Positions 22,224 through 33,039 of a stretch of DNA of 64,000 bases are shown piece by piece; within the stretch, counting starts at the first letter, position 1, and every line of letters begins with the position of its first letter. A model generated the notes under the pieces. The model searched no databases. It was not told the origin of the DNA and was given only the letters and a program-made list of their open reading frames with translations. Position numbers and translations under genes: made by a program. This DNA is from Tupaia tana (lineage: Eukaryota; Chordata; Mammalia; Scandentia; Tupaiidae). The stretch lies in NCBI GenBank assembly GCA_026018925.1, contig JAKSZU010000008.1, forward strand, positions 59,497,027-59,561,026. Direction: 5' to 3'.

Positions 22224-22460
22224 CAAGAATCAGCAGATGGCAAGGAGGTTAAGGCGCTGGGTCCAACATGGCCAGCTCCATGCTTCAAGTCCTTGAAAAT
22301 CACTGTGGGTGAGTGTGCGTGTGTGCCCAAGAAAGATGCTGAGAGGAGAATGGAGGAGAAGGGATTGCTGCATGGCTCTTCCCCCTTGATGGGTGATTTC
22401 ACATTTTCTCTCACTCTCTCCATTTCTGATGAATGCAAAAACTAAAAACCAAAACAAATC
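22224..22460 (+). mobile_element. Type A2 SINE
   Basis: The head AATCAGCAGATGGCAAGGAG then GTTAAGGCGC is followed by a B-box-like GCTTCAAGTCC, the full middle block GGAGAATGGAGGAGAAGGG, and an A-rich tail. Confidence 0.87.
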
Positions 22461-22490
22461 AAAACACCTACATCATCAAATCTAAAAGTT

Positions 22491-22735
22491 TGGGCTCTCC
22501 TTGTAGTTCAATGATTAAGGGAGCTGGATTCCACCTGACCATTTACAATTTGAATCCTGGCCACTTGAAAAACATGCCAGGTGTGTTAGTAGGTATGCCC
22601 AAAATGCTGATGGGAAGGAGGAATGGAGGAAAAGCATTTGACATGATCATGCCCCACTGGGGTGGTGGGAGGTGCCTTCTTTCTCTCTCTGTCTCTAATG
22701 AATATACTCCCTGTTGCAACTTAAAACAAAAATTT
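22491..22735 (+). mobile_element. Type B SINE
   Basis: The head GGGCTCTCCTTGTAGTTCAA then TGATTAAGGGAG, a weak B-box TTTGAATCCTGG, AAAAACATGCCAGG, the body with CCCCACTGGGGTGG, and the 3' text CCCTGTTGCAAC plus an A-rich tail identify it. Confidence 0.85.
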
Positions 22736-22800
22736 TTAAAGAAGCTTGATTTTTCCATATGTGAATTCTCAAAAACACAGTAGGTCAAAGTTTTATAGTT

Positions 22801-23108
22801 CAGTAGTCCCCCTTTATCCAGGGTATATCTTTCGAGATTCCCAGTGGATGCCTGAAACTACAGATAGTGCTGAACCTTATATAATCTTTTTGCAATCCTG
22901 TAACTAGTGGTCATGTAGAATATGCCGCATTTATACACAGGGCAAAGAGATGATTTGCATTCTGAGCGGGACGGAAATGGACGGCATGAGATTGCATCAT
23001 GTTATCATTTATAACTTTGAATTATTTAATTCTGGAATTCTCCATTTAATGTTTTTGAACAGTGGTTAGCTTTTGGTAACTGAAATCACAGATAAGGACA
23101 CACTACTG
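22801..23108. mobile_element. Tigger-type DNA transposon remnant (MITE)
   Basis: The left end CAGTAGTCCCCCTTTATCC and the right end GATAAGGACACACTACTG are inverted repeats of each other. The interior matches Tigger3/4-like non-autonomous elements as I recall them, including GATTTGCATTCTGAGCGGGA. It has no transposase. Confidence 0.8.
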
Positions 23109-23236
23109 TACACTGTATATAATGTAATGGGTATATAATATTTGTAGTAGTGCATGTAAGACTTGTTTCCCAAACCCTCAGTCTAGATAGACAAAGATAG
23201 ACAAAGGTAAAATTTTCACCAGTGACAAAACCAACA

Positions 23237-23238
<2 letters not shown>

Positions 23239-23285
<47 letters not shown>
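23239..23285. repeat. (TC)n microsatellite
   Basis: About 23 TC units. The minus-strand frame through it is a repeat artefact. Confidence 0.97.
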
Positions 23286-23288
<3 letters not shown>

Positions 23289-23693
23289 AGTGCAAGCGCT
23301 GAACTCTAGATTCCCTCTTTTCCCTAGGCCTTCTCTCAGTGTGCTAGAGCATCACGCACCTAGCAAGTCACTCAGATTCCGCTCTTCCTTCCTACTGTTG
23401 GCTCTGCAAACTTTACAGCACTGACCCCAGCTTAGGATGGCAACCCTGCAGATCAGATGTGAAGCCTTTGCTAATACTGTTTTCTACTGGGGCTCCTTCA
23501 GGTTACTGTCATCATTGTCCAAATCTCTGTTAATGTAAACTATCAAGGACACTTCTGTTGTTCCTTGAACTCAAAACTTCCTGAAATCCCAGATGATGGC
23601 ACCATATTTTCCATGCTGGAAGAAAATAGGGTCATAATTTATATGACCAATTCAGGGTCAGGTATGTTTCTTGCAAGAGAGCTGAGGCTGAAA
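23286..23693. other. Unassigned sequence
   Basis: No gene was seen. Composition is richer in GC than the neighbourhood, but no family is recognised. Confidence 0.5.
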
Positions 23694-23907
23694 CCAAGTC
23701 TAGGAGCTTATAGACTTCCATTTGTAAAAGCAAATGTAGATTGATCACTAAAACTACATCTAACTCCGTCTTGTCTATCTTCTGCTCAGCAGCAAGATTT
23801 CCAAGTCTAGGAGCTTATAGACTTCCATTTGTAAAAGCAAATGTAGATTGGTCACCGAAACTACATCTAACTCCATCTTGTCTATCTTCTGTTCAGCAGC
23901 AAGATTT
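23694..23907. repeat. 107-bp tandem duplication
   Basis: Two head-to-tail units begin CCAAGTCTAGGAGCTTATAG at 23694 and 23801 and end CAGCAAGATTT. By eye they differ at about five positions, for example GATTGATCACTAAAAC against GATTGGTCACCGAAAC. Confidence 0.97.
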
Positions 23908-24662
23908 CTTCCATGTTGTTTCTGAGCTTTGACCTTACATCCACCCTTTAAGAGAAACACAGAGAGTTCTACAGACTTAAGTAAAGGCTACTGTTTTCTT
24001 CTAAGGGACAAAGAGCATTAACTTTCAAAGCTGAGTACTGCTTTCAGCTGTGAATAATTCGTTTTCTCAAAAATAGAAGGTGTTACTTTATTACTGTCTA
24101 TTTTTCCCTCCATTATTTTCTGCCATCCTAGATGAAATCCAAAACATATATCATATTGAATATTATCATAGTAAGGATATCACATTTTTTAAATTAGCTA
24201 TGGTACTGCCTGGTTTAATACCACAAGTAATGTGAATACTTTTTAAAGTATTAATGTATTCTTAATATTATAAAATAATATATTTTGTCATTTTATTATG
24301 TGAAATTAAATAGGAACAAAAAAATTCTATTAATATATTATGACATCATTAATAAGAGTCTATGTCTTTTTGGCCCAGTAATTCCACTTTTAGAAATTTA
24401 TCCTATAGGCATGTTTATGTAAACAGACATTTATAATATATTGAACACTGTTTACTGCAATATAGTACATATACAAATGAGATATTATGCCTCTATTGTG
24501 TAATATAAGGAAGATATCTAGATTTATATGTAGAAAGAAGCTTAAGAAATATTATTCGCAACAAACAAACTTGAAAGATTTAGCATGATCCAGTTGCATA
24601 AAACGTTATGAACATAAGAATATGCATAGAATATTTTAAGGCCATATATAAAAACTTTTTAA
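23908..24662. other. Unassigned AT-rich sequence
   Basis: No gene or clear repeat was seen. The stretch 24180-24340 is strongly AT-rich. Confidence 0.5.
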
Positions 24663-24899
24663 CATTTTTTTTAATTGCTAGATGGCACATCACTCACCAG
24701 ACAGAGGCAAAAGCAGAGAGAAAAAGTATTCCCCAAAAAGGGTATGGTCGTGGTCCAATCCCTTCTCCTCCATTTCTCCATTCTGTTGGGATTTGGGACA
24801 TGTGTGTATGTGCATCCAGTGTGTTTTTCAAGCCACCATGACAGATTCGAGTCCCAGCCAGCCATCAGCCCTCTTAATTACTAGGCTATAGGCCAGTCA
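24663..24899 (-). mobile_element. Type B SINE
   Basis: The plus strand runs from a T-run and AATTGCTAGATGGCAC, through CCTTCTCCTCCATTTCTCC, to a head with GATTCGAGTCCCAG and ACTAGGCTATAGGCCAG. Confidence 0.87.
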
Positions 24900-24904
24900 T
24901 TAAC

Positions 24905-24957
24905 TTTTTTTTTTAGTTTATTTATTTCTTCCATGAGTGAGAGGCACAGAAAAAGAA

Positions 24958-24988
<31 letters not shown>

Positions 24989-25150
24989 AACCACCTCCAA
25001 TGGGGTTTGACAGTATGATGCACTCAGCCAGCCTTGGATTACGGGCTAGTCTTTGCCTAATGTACTCAGAATTCAGATTTGAACCAGGAACCTTTCCATG
25101 GGGGATTTTTTTCACAGAAATTTGCATTTTACCACTGCACCACCACCCTA
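24905..25150 (-). mobile_element. Type D SINE
   Basis: The tail AGTTTATTTATTTCTTCC and CATGAGTGAGAGG lead to a GAGA/AGAA tract (24956-24988), CCAATGGGGTTTGACAG, and a head ending TTTTACCACTGCACCACCAC. It abuts the type B copy on its left. Confidence 0.9.
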
Positions 25151-25830
25151 TTTTTTAACTTTTTAACATGAATAATACTAGATAAATGGAAAAGACTATG
25201 TTTACTTTTATTTTTACAGTTTAAATGTTTTATCATGAGCTTGTAAAATTTTACAAACATTAATTAAATAAAAACATAATAATCTTCTCAATAAATTTTA
25301 TTTATTACATTGGAAGAGAAATTTCCATATTTCATGACTCTCCAATCAAGAACATTTTGTTTTGCATGATCATAAATTTTGTCAGCTAAGTTAATTTATT
25401 TCATTCACTTGTGACAAATATGAATGAGGAAAAGTTACATAATAGATATTATGTCAGTGGTTTTCAAACTCTTCAATCTGGGATGTCTCCTTAAAACTCC
25501 CCCAATTTTTTCTTTTACCTCTAATAGGCACCTTCTTCCTCATCTAGCAGTGAAGTTTTAAATTAAACATTTTTAAAGATGAAAGAAATTGCTAAACAAA
25601 AGCAAAACTGCTAGTTTGTGGGGAAAGATTGACTGTAAACCAGGCTGGTTTTACTTTCTGCCCCCAGATTCCAATCATGATTAAGATTACTTGCCAATTA
25701 CCCCCAGTTCCCAGACCTGACCTTGATCAGAGTTAGGAGGACAGATTCGCTTTCTTGAGTCCTCCTTCGGAAAGTCTGCCCCCAGCCCACTGCCACCTTT
25801 TGAAAACAGTATTGCTGTTTTACTCCCAAG
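25151..25830. other. Unassigned sequence
   Basis: No gene was seen. The text GTGGTTTTCAAACTCTTC at 25457-25474 is like the end of a hAT/Charlie MITE but is too short to call. Confidence 0.45.
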
Positions 25831-26123
25831 CTCCAAATAAGAATTTTTTTGTGTGTGTGAGGTTTTTTTTGCTATAGGATACACATGATCGCCAGACAAA
25901 CAAAGAGACAGAGAGACAGAAAGCGAGAAATCACCTCCCAGGGGGGATGGCCACACCGCAATCCCTTCTCCTTCATTCCCCTCTCGGGATCTTGGACACG
26001 CACACACATGTGCCCAGTGTGAGTTTAAGTCACCGGGTCCGGGACTCGAACCGCTGTCAACTACATGGCAGTCTAGTGAGATAGCCATTATGCTAACTGC
26101 TGGTCCCTCCAAGCAAGAATTTT
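25831..26123 (-). mobile_element. Type A1 SINE with target duplication
   Basis: The flanks read CTCCAAATAAGAATTTT at 25831-25847 and CTCCAAGCAAGAATTTT at 26107-26123. The body includes the GAGGTTTTTTTTGCTATAGG end and a CpG-bearing head (GGGACTCGAACCGCTG). The open frame 25687-26112 on the minus strand is this SINE plus flank. Confidence 0.93.
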
Positions 26124-26399
26124 GCTTTAGTTGCTGTTATCCACATTCCTTTCTGGTGCCCTCTCAAGTATCTAGTCTTCCTTTAGGACTGAGGATCCCC
26201 CCTCCTTTTTCAGGCACCTTTTTTTTGTCCCCATGATTAGGGCTTTGCTTTTTGGCAACAGATTTTCAAGCACTATCTCTCTGCCTTCTTGTCTTTGGAA
26301 GCATCCATTAACCGAGTACTACAGTCTGCTTACCTACTCCCATATTTAATGCAGAGTATTAGCCTACCTCTTAGTACCTGATCTGTGACACACTTTCAT
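26124..26399. other. Unassigned sequence
   Basis: No gene or recognised repeat was seen. Confidence 0.5.
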
Positions 26400-26515
26400 T
26401 TGTTCATTTATCCATTTGCTTGATAAAAACACACTAAATGCCAACTATGTGCCAGGCACTATGACAACTGAATCAGACTCTGTCCTGTTCTCAGGGAAAC
26501 TGGTTCTCTTGTCAA
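26400..26515 (-). repeat. Possible ancient LINE 3' fragment
   Basis: CACTAAATGCCAACTATGTG then CCAGGCACTATGAC followed by CTGTCCTGTTCTCAGGG resembles a widespread old repeat tail read in reverse. The family is uncertain. Confidence 0.4.
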
Positions 26516-26658
26516 AGTGATTATCAACAATTACTTCTCCTTCTACCTTTCTTCCTTCCCCTTCTTTTCCACCCCTCTTCTTGCAAATAAATTCTTTTTT
26601 TCCCCATCAAATGAAATCTAATGTAATTCCAATGAAAAATAAAGGTCAAAATCACATT

Positions 26659-26949
26659 AAAAGTTACCTCTGGGGAACCAGCAGTTGGCGTAATGGCTAT
26701 GTCGCTGGATTCCCACATAGTTGACCGCGGTTCGTGTCCCGGACCCGGTGGCTTAAAACTCACGCTGGGCGCGTGTGCGTGCGTGCCCAAGATCCCGAGA
26801 GGAGAATGGAGGAGAAGGGATTGCGGCGTGACCATCCCCCGTGGGGGGTGATTTCTCGCTTTCTGTCTCTATGTCTCTCTCTGTCTGTCTGGTGAGCGCA
26901 CGCGCCCTATAGCAAAAACCTCTCCAAAAAAAAAAAAAAGTTGCCTCTG
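26659..26949 (+). mobile_element. Type A1 SINE with 14-bp target duplication
   Basis: The flanks are AAAAGTTACCTCTG (26659-26672) and AAAAGTTGCCTCTG (26936-26949). It begins GGGGAACCAGCAGTTGGCG and contains CCGCGGTTCGTG, CGTGACCATC and TCTATGTCTC. It shares some, not all, of the changes of the youngest sublineage. Confidence 0.95.
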
Positions 26950-27715
26950 CTCCTCCTCAATTACAGCATTTGTTTCTTTAATACTCTAGGGATCCTGAAT
27001 TAATCTTTTCTGGATTGTATTTCCTGCCCTACTCAGTTTCTGTTTCTGCTATGACGTCTGGGTTTCTGGACCACTGCAATGGGTAGGTTTTGATTTAACT
27101 CTCTGCCTCCATCTGCACCAGCTATAAGTCCCTGTCACACATATCCAACCATCCCTGTTTGCATCTTAACATGTGGCATTCAGACCGGAAGAAGGAATTA
27201 AGAAAAATTCAATATAATATAAAGAAAGAAGTACACTGAATGTTCTTGACTTGGGGACAATTGGCAAGTGGAAGAAAGAGTGCAAACAGCTAATAGTTTT
27301 AAAATTATCTCATTTTCTCACTCCTTTCATGAAATCGGGGCCAAATTTGGTATACGCTTCCACTTTTTAAAAAAAACACATACAAAAGAGTATGTTTTCT
27401 TTCCGACAAAAGCACAAAGGTTGGAGAAATATGTAATCAAATGCAACAACGATTTAAAATCCTATTCTAGGAAAAAATGTTGTGTATTCCTCTATCCTTC
27501 ACATCTCTCAAAAACATATTGGAAAACATAAAAGATAAAGGAAAAAGTTTTTTAAAATCCATTTTAATGCTTATCTCTCACTCACTACTCTTTTTCTTTA
27601 TTGAAACAGCCCTAAGAGATCTCTTAATAAGACATAATGTCCTCATCAGACCTGACGACAGGTAAATAAAAGCTGTAAGAGTGGCTGGCCACTGACTGGA
27701 GTGAAGGAAAATGAA
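26950..27715. other. Unassigned sequence
   Basis: No gene was seen. The plus-strand frames at 27268-27531 and 27477-27665 have no recognisable domain. Confidence 0.5.
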
Positions 27716-27822
27716 AGCTAGTATGCATCTGTCCTTTCATCAGCGCTAAGTTGTTTTATACAACACCCTCTTTCTTATATCTGCTACATCCTTTGCCTTG
27801 CTTGAGTCAGGCAAGATGGTCT
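27716..27822 (+). repeat. Dispersed duplication, copy 1
   Basis: About 107 bp from AGCTAGTATGCATCTGTCC to GTCAGGCAAGATGGTCT recurs at 28605-28712 with about one difference in eight bases. Confidence 0.93.
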
Positions 27823-28082
27823 CCACGGAAACTTCAATTCTGGGGGGAATAGGCACCACAGTTTGGAATGGTAGAATCCTTCTCATCATTTTCCTCTGAG
27901 ACAAAGCTTTATCTAATATCTGAGTCCGAGTCTGGAAATAAAGGAAACCCATAAATGTAAATATATCTCTGATTGTTTTCACATTTCTTTCTTCTATTTT
28001 TGATCCTTTTCTGAGAAACTGCTGCTACACTAAATATAAGCCTGAATTTAAATGATTAAGGCCTTGCAAATAGAGACAAAGT
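27823..28082. other. Unassigned sequence
   Basis: No gene or known repeat was seen between the first duplication copy and the A-run. Confidence 0.5.
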
Positions 28083-28105
28083 AAAAAAAAAAAAAAAAAA
28101 AAAAA
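28083..28105. repeat. Poly(A) run
   Basis: A run of 23 A residues. No SINE or L1 body was recognised next to it. Confidence 0.9.
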
Positions 28106-28495
28106 TCCAGTCTCCAATTAGTATTTCTGGTAACTGTGGTATAATTTTGGATGCTCCTAGTAAATAGGAACCATAATCACAAAGATTAATGAGGGTTACC
28201 AAAGGTGGAAAATCCAGATGCTGGCAGGATTCCCATTCTCTAAGACATAGTGAAAATAGCAGAGTAATATGGGAGTAAATATGATAATTAATAGAAGGGT
28301 CATACTCAGTGTCCAATTTTGAATTTATTTTTGAAATGTGAGAAACTTTTCAATATGAACTTAGAATTTAGAAGAGAATTCAAACAATAGACAAACTCCT
28401 TGTGTATTTCCTCCATCAACAGTGACCCAGGTTCCCGGAGATGCTGGGTAAGAACAGGGCCCTGTTTGAGGTTGCTTACAATCTACTCAGGAGAT
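28106..28495. other. Unassigned sequence
   Basis: No gene or recognisable repeat was seen. Confidence 0.5.
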
Positions 28496-28509
28496 GAACA
28501 CACACACGC

Positions 28510-28571
<62 letters not shown>

Positions 28572-28604
28572 TGTATGAATACACACACACATACATATAT
28601 GTAT
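28496..28604. repeat. (TA)n microsatellite with CA flanks
   Basis: Interrupted TA units (28510-28572) lie between CACA runs. It directly abuts the second duplication copy. Confidence 0.95.
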
Positions 28605-28712
28605 AGCTAGTATGCATCTGTCCTTTCATCACTACTAAGTTGTTTTATACAATACTCTTTTTTTAAATATTTTTTACATCCTTTGCTTTGCTTGAGTCAG
28701 ACAAGATGGTCT
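28605..28712 (+). repeat. Dispersed duplication, copy 2
   Basis: Reads AGCTAGTATGCATCTGTCC to GTCAGACAAGATGGTCT and matches 27716-27822. It is enclosed on both sides by TA/CA microsatellites. Confidence 0.93.
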
Positions 28713-28813
28713 GATATATGTATGTGTGTGTGTATATATGTATACACACATACATATATGTATACATTATATATGTATATATATATACACATATGTGTGT
28801 GCATGTGTGTATG

Positions 28814-28857
<44 letters not shown>
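28713..28857. repeat. Compound TA/TG/CA microsatellite
   Basis: TATG, TGTG, CACA and TA runs end in a (TA)n tract at 28819-28855. Frames encoding YIYIYI on either strand are artefacts. Confidence 0.95.
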
Positions 28858-28858
<1 letters not shown>

Positions 28859-29611
28859 AAGAGCCATAGTGGTCAAGACAAATATAATATGATTAAAGAG
28901 CTAAGTGGGGTAGAAGAAACAGAAGGCCCTTCAGTTGTGGGCTCACTACTCGTGTAGCACAGAACTTGGACTGGCACTGAATAAACATTTGACAGCTACA
29001 TACCTGGAAGAATGTGTTAAAAATTACACAGAAAAATATGAGGATTGGGGAATAAATTGTTACTGGAAGTGAAATTTTAAATAAGAAGTGAATATGTAAG
29101 CAGAAGAAAAAGAGAAATTTATTCCTAGTAAATGATACAAAATAAACAGACATAGATTCATTGTTAGAGTGAAGACCAACAAGATTAGAATAAAATGTGT
29201 TTGTTTTGTGTCAACAAAATGTAATGCCATGGATCAGATGTGCTATGTGCTGACAGTATAGAAATAAAGAAAACCCAGTTCAAGTTTTCAATACACCCCT
29301 GTTCTAGTTGATACTTAGTGAAGAGTTTTGAAATTATTGTTAAAAAAGTGTGGCAGATCCTAATGATAGAACATCCAATGCGCAGAACAAGAGTTTAGAT
29401 TTTTTTATACCATGATCTATTTGACACAGGAGATATTTGTTAGTATGATAGAGACATAATAAAATTATGAAAATAATTGTTGAGATATTAGAATGATGAG
29501 ATAAATAAGAAAATAACACTAATCAATACTATTATCCCTCCTTTAGATATACTATTCTTATTTTTACATATTATACCTAATTTCTGTTAACATATTAATG
29601 TTTCTTATTTC
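28858..29611. other. Unassigned AT-rich sequence
   Basis: No gene or clear repeat was seen. Confidence 0.5.
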
Positions 29612-29910
29612 AAAACTGTGATACTGAGGTCAACAGGTGATATGGTGGTTAAGACACTGTATATCTACATGGTTGAGTGTGGTTTGAATCTTGGACCTGA
29701 TGGCTTGAAAATCACTCTGTGTGCATGTGTGTGTGTGTGCATGCCCAAAGTCCCAAGAGGAGAATGGAGGAGAAGGGATTACAGTATGGCCACTCCTCCT
29801 GGGGAGTGATTTGTCGCTTTCCCTCTCTGTCTTCCTTATAGAGTACATGCACCCTATGGCAAAAACCTAAAAAAAATAAATAAATAAAACAAAAAACTGT
29901 GATATTGAGG
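29612..29910 (+). mobile_element. Type A2 SINE with 18-bp target duplication
   Basis: The flanks are AAAACTGTGATACTGAGG (29612-29629) and AAAACTGTGATATTGAGG (29893-29910). The head reads TCAACAGGTGATATGGTGG, with B-box-like GGTTTGAATCTT, the usual middle block, and a tail of AAATAAATAAATAAAAC. Confidence 0.94.
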
Positions 29911-30961
29911 GTATTCACTCTTTTTATTTAGTACATACTTTCTGTGTGAACTGCATAGTCTAGGAAAGTAATGAAGACTTCAAATAGGTAAGCACAGTGC
30001 AATGTGTACTGATATCTGAAATTTTCAGACAGTGCCTAACTAAGCCCAGTCAACTTGGTAGGTGGAGAAATAAGGTAGATGATCACTAAAATGCTTTGAA
30101 TTGATGGTGCATCAGCCTTACACGCATACAAATGCTTATTTTGATTAGCCATTATTATTTCTTACAATATCTGTTTTAATTTATACCTGTCTTTTAGGCA
30201 ACAAAGTTTGGTAAAAGTCTTAAAGTAATTACTTTTGGAATTCTTCATTTCTTCACACCTAAATTGCCATATTTAAAAAAATAAAAGCCTTCCAGGTTTT
30301 CTGAGTTAGGAAATAAAATAGTAAAATATAGAGAAGCAATATTCCAGGGAAACAAATGTTTTGATGCAATTAATCTAAGACATTAAATCTAAATTAAATC
30401 ACGTATTATCTAAATTGATGACTGAACTGTCACAAATAAACACTGGGAGATGGCAGAAGACTCACAGACCTATGTTCGGCCACCCTGTCTATCCATGAGC
30501 ATTGGTCTCTATGCCTGGCATTAACAGGTATTCAAAAGCATGTGGCAATATCACAATATTGGTAGTGTTAGGGAAAGACATAGCAAATTAGGGGAATTTA
30601 CAGATGGGCCTGATACTCCAGATTATCAAAACACTCGTGTTGTTGTCAAATAAAATACTCTCCAACTGTTTTATAACTCTTTTACAATATTGCTAAAGAA
30701 AAGAGTACTCTTTAGACTACATTTTAAGCCCAGCTATTATAACGATATTATTTTTTCTCTTTTAAAGGTGAGATAAAAGTAACAGATGAAAATGTCAATT
30801 ATTGAAGTAACAGATGGACATATTAATTATTAATACTGAAAATATTAATTCATAAAGCAGTAGTTATTCAACATTGAGCAATCTTCTTTCTTTCCTCATG
30901 TCCTAAATTTTTATGGAGTTTACTTGAAATCTGGTATGATTCTTTTTCCCAAAGCATACTC
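29911..30961. other. Unassigned AT-rich sequence
   Basis: About 1 kb without a gene or recognised mobile element. Confidence 0.5.
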
Positions 30962-31251
30962 AAAGCTGGATGATTTTTTTAAAAGAGGTTTTTGCTTTAG
31001 GGTGCATGCACTCACCAGAGAGAGAGAGAGAGAGACAGTAAGAGGGAAAGTGAGAAATCACTCCTCCCCCTGGGAGGACGGCCACACCACAATCCCTTCT
31101 CCTCCATTTTCTGAAGATCTTGGGCACACATGCACATGCACCTGGTGTGGGTTTCCAGCCATGGGAACTAGGACTCAAACCACAGTCAGCATTGTGGGAG
31201 TCCAGCAATGTAAACAGTATGCCATCTGCTGGCCCCAAAGCTAACTGATTT
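30962..31251 (-). mobile_element. Type A2 SINE with target duplication
   Basis: The flanks are AAAGCTGGATGATTT (30962-30976) and AAAGCTAACTGATTT (31237-31251). The body contains GAGGTTTTTGCTTTAGGG, a GAGA run, and a head with ATGCCATCTGCTGGCCCC. Confidence 0.92.
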
Positions 31252-31689
31252 AACAAGAGTTTTTAATTATTCCGAAGGAAGTAATAGATTTTCCTTCACG
31301 TTTATATAAGCTGAAGGTATATTATCCATCCTCTCTCTTGTGTCTATCTTCAGTTTTCTAAGGCTTTTAAAAAAAAACAACAGGAAGAGAAATGGCTCTG
31401 AATCCTGTGAAATCCATTTCACTTCAAATCTGTGAGTCTTTATGGTAGACCAGATCAACAACAAGGCACATTCAGCCTATATCTGGAACAAAATTCAATT
31501 TTGTGCATACTGCTGACCAGAGTTGTATAACAAACAACATTGGGAATTTGGATCTCAATACATAGAAATAAATGCACAACAAAAATATAATGCTCAAGGG
31601 TATGCCTTCTTGTATCTCTGGAGCATAATCATGTGAGCTTTTCCTTCCCTTTGCTTTGCCCTCAACCAAAACTGAAAGAATTACTTAGT
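31252..31689. other. Unassigned sequence
   Basis: No gene or clear repeat was seen. Confidence 0.5.
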
Positions 31690-31995
31690 AAATTAGTGGC
31701 CTTCTTTTTTTTTTTTTTTTTTTTTTTTTTTTGAGAGGTTTTTGCTATAGGGCGCGTGCGCTCGCCAGACAGACAGAGAGAGACAGAGAGACAGAAAGCA
31801 GGAAATCACCCCCCAGGGGGGATGGCCACGCCGCAATCCCTTCTCCTCCATTCTCCTCTTGGGATCTTGGGCACACATGCACACGTGCCTGGCGTGAGTT
31901 TAAGCCACCAGGTCCGGGACTCGAACCGCAGTCGACTACGTGGGAGTCCAGTGACATAGCCATTACGCTAACTGCTGGTTCCAAATAGTGGCCTT
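31690..31995 (-). mobile_element. Type A1 SINE with target duplication
   Basis: The flanks are AAATTAGTGGCCTT (from about 31690) and AAATAGTGGCCTT (31983-31995). A long T-run (31706-31732) and a CpG-rich body with GGGCGCGTGCGCTCGCC show a recent copy. The start reads GGAACC like the youngest sublineage, but the other diagnostic sites are ancestral. Confidence 0.95.
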
Positions 31996-33039
31996 TTTAA
32001 AACAAAGTCGTGATAGATAAGGCTTGACCTCAATACTGACCAGGGTTTTTCTGCCATTCTCAGTGGCAAGAAGTAGGTAATCCTCTTCAAACTCCCAGTC
32101 TTTCCCTCTTATTAAGACTCCCAAGATTTGTAAAAAGCTGACAGACTGGATGTTTACTCTGATGTCCCATCTTTTACTGTTGGTAAAACTATGAAAATAT
32201 ATATACCTTTTCTTTATCACTTTATCTCCTCCATTTCGAAGCATCTGACATATTACATTGGAAGGCTTTGCTTTCAGTGTTCGCTCCTGTTTCAAAACTG
32301 CTGTTAAATAAGTTAATACAGAGAAAAATACTTCAGTAAATAATCTTATAGTAGTAGGGAACTATTACTTTTCTTTGGTGGAAATGATTTATGTGTTTTT
32401 TACCTTTGAATAACACATTATTTTAAATTTCAGAGACAGAGTCTTACTATAAAATATCCTGCATTTTAAATACTATTTAATTATGATTTGCTTCCTTGGG
32501 GATTATATCATCATGTGATTTAATTTGGTATATACCCTAAGGGGGAGCATATTTCAATTATAAAATATTTCCTCCAGAAACAATAATGCTTCAATGATTT
32601 ATTTCAGGATGCTATTATAAAATGGCTTATTCAACTGGAATTTGAATGCAGCTGAGTTTAAAAATATAGTATGGGTACCCCCAAATGCATGAGAAATGAA
32701 CGTAAGTACTTTTGTGCTCACACACAAAAATCATATTTATATATATATATATCTCCAGTCTTTGCATAATACTTCAATTATTGTATCTTGAAAAAAGAAC
32801 TTAGCTGAGAGCTATGAAACATTTATATTATTATCTCTTCAAAAAGTTCATTTTTGGACAAGTATCATTTGGATAGGGATTAACTTAATCAGAGATTTTG
32901 AATCTTCTTTACTTTAATTTTAATCTCTTTTTTAAAAATATGTCTGAATCTCTAAAAGACCTAAACCTGTAGTCACAAAGCACTGCTTCAAAAAGGGGGA
33001 AAAAAAAAGAAGGGAAAGTTTTTAAAGCAGCCACCGGCT
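31996..33039. other. Unassigned sequence at start of a SINE-poor block
   Basis: No gene was seen. A short (TA)n lies at 32737-32751. Otherwise there is no recognised repeat. Confidence 0.5.

Noticed and set aside
25687-26112. 141-codon open frame on the minus strand
   Set aside because: Most of it is a type A1 SINE in reverse plus unique flank, with no start context or domain.
28496-28857. CRISPR-like or minisatellite array
   Set aside because: The units are dinucleotides, and the two 107-bp copies lie 890 bp apart without regular spacing.
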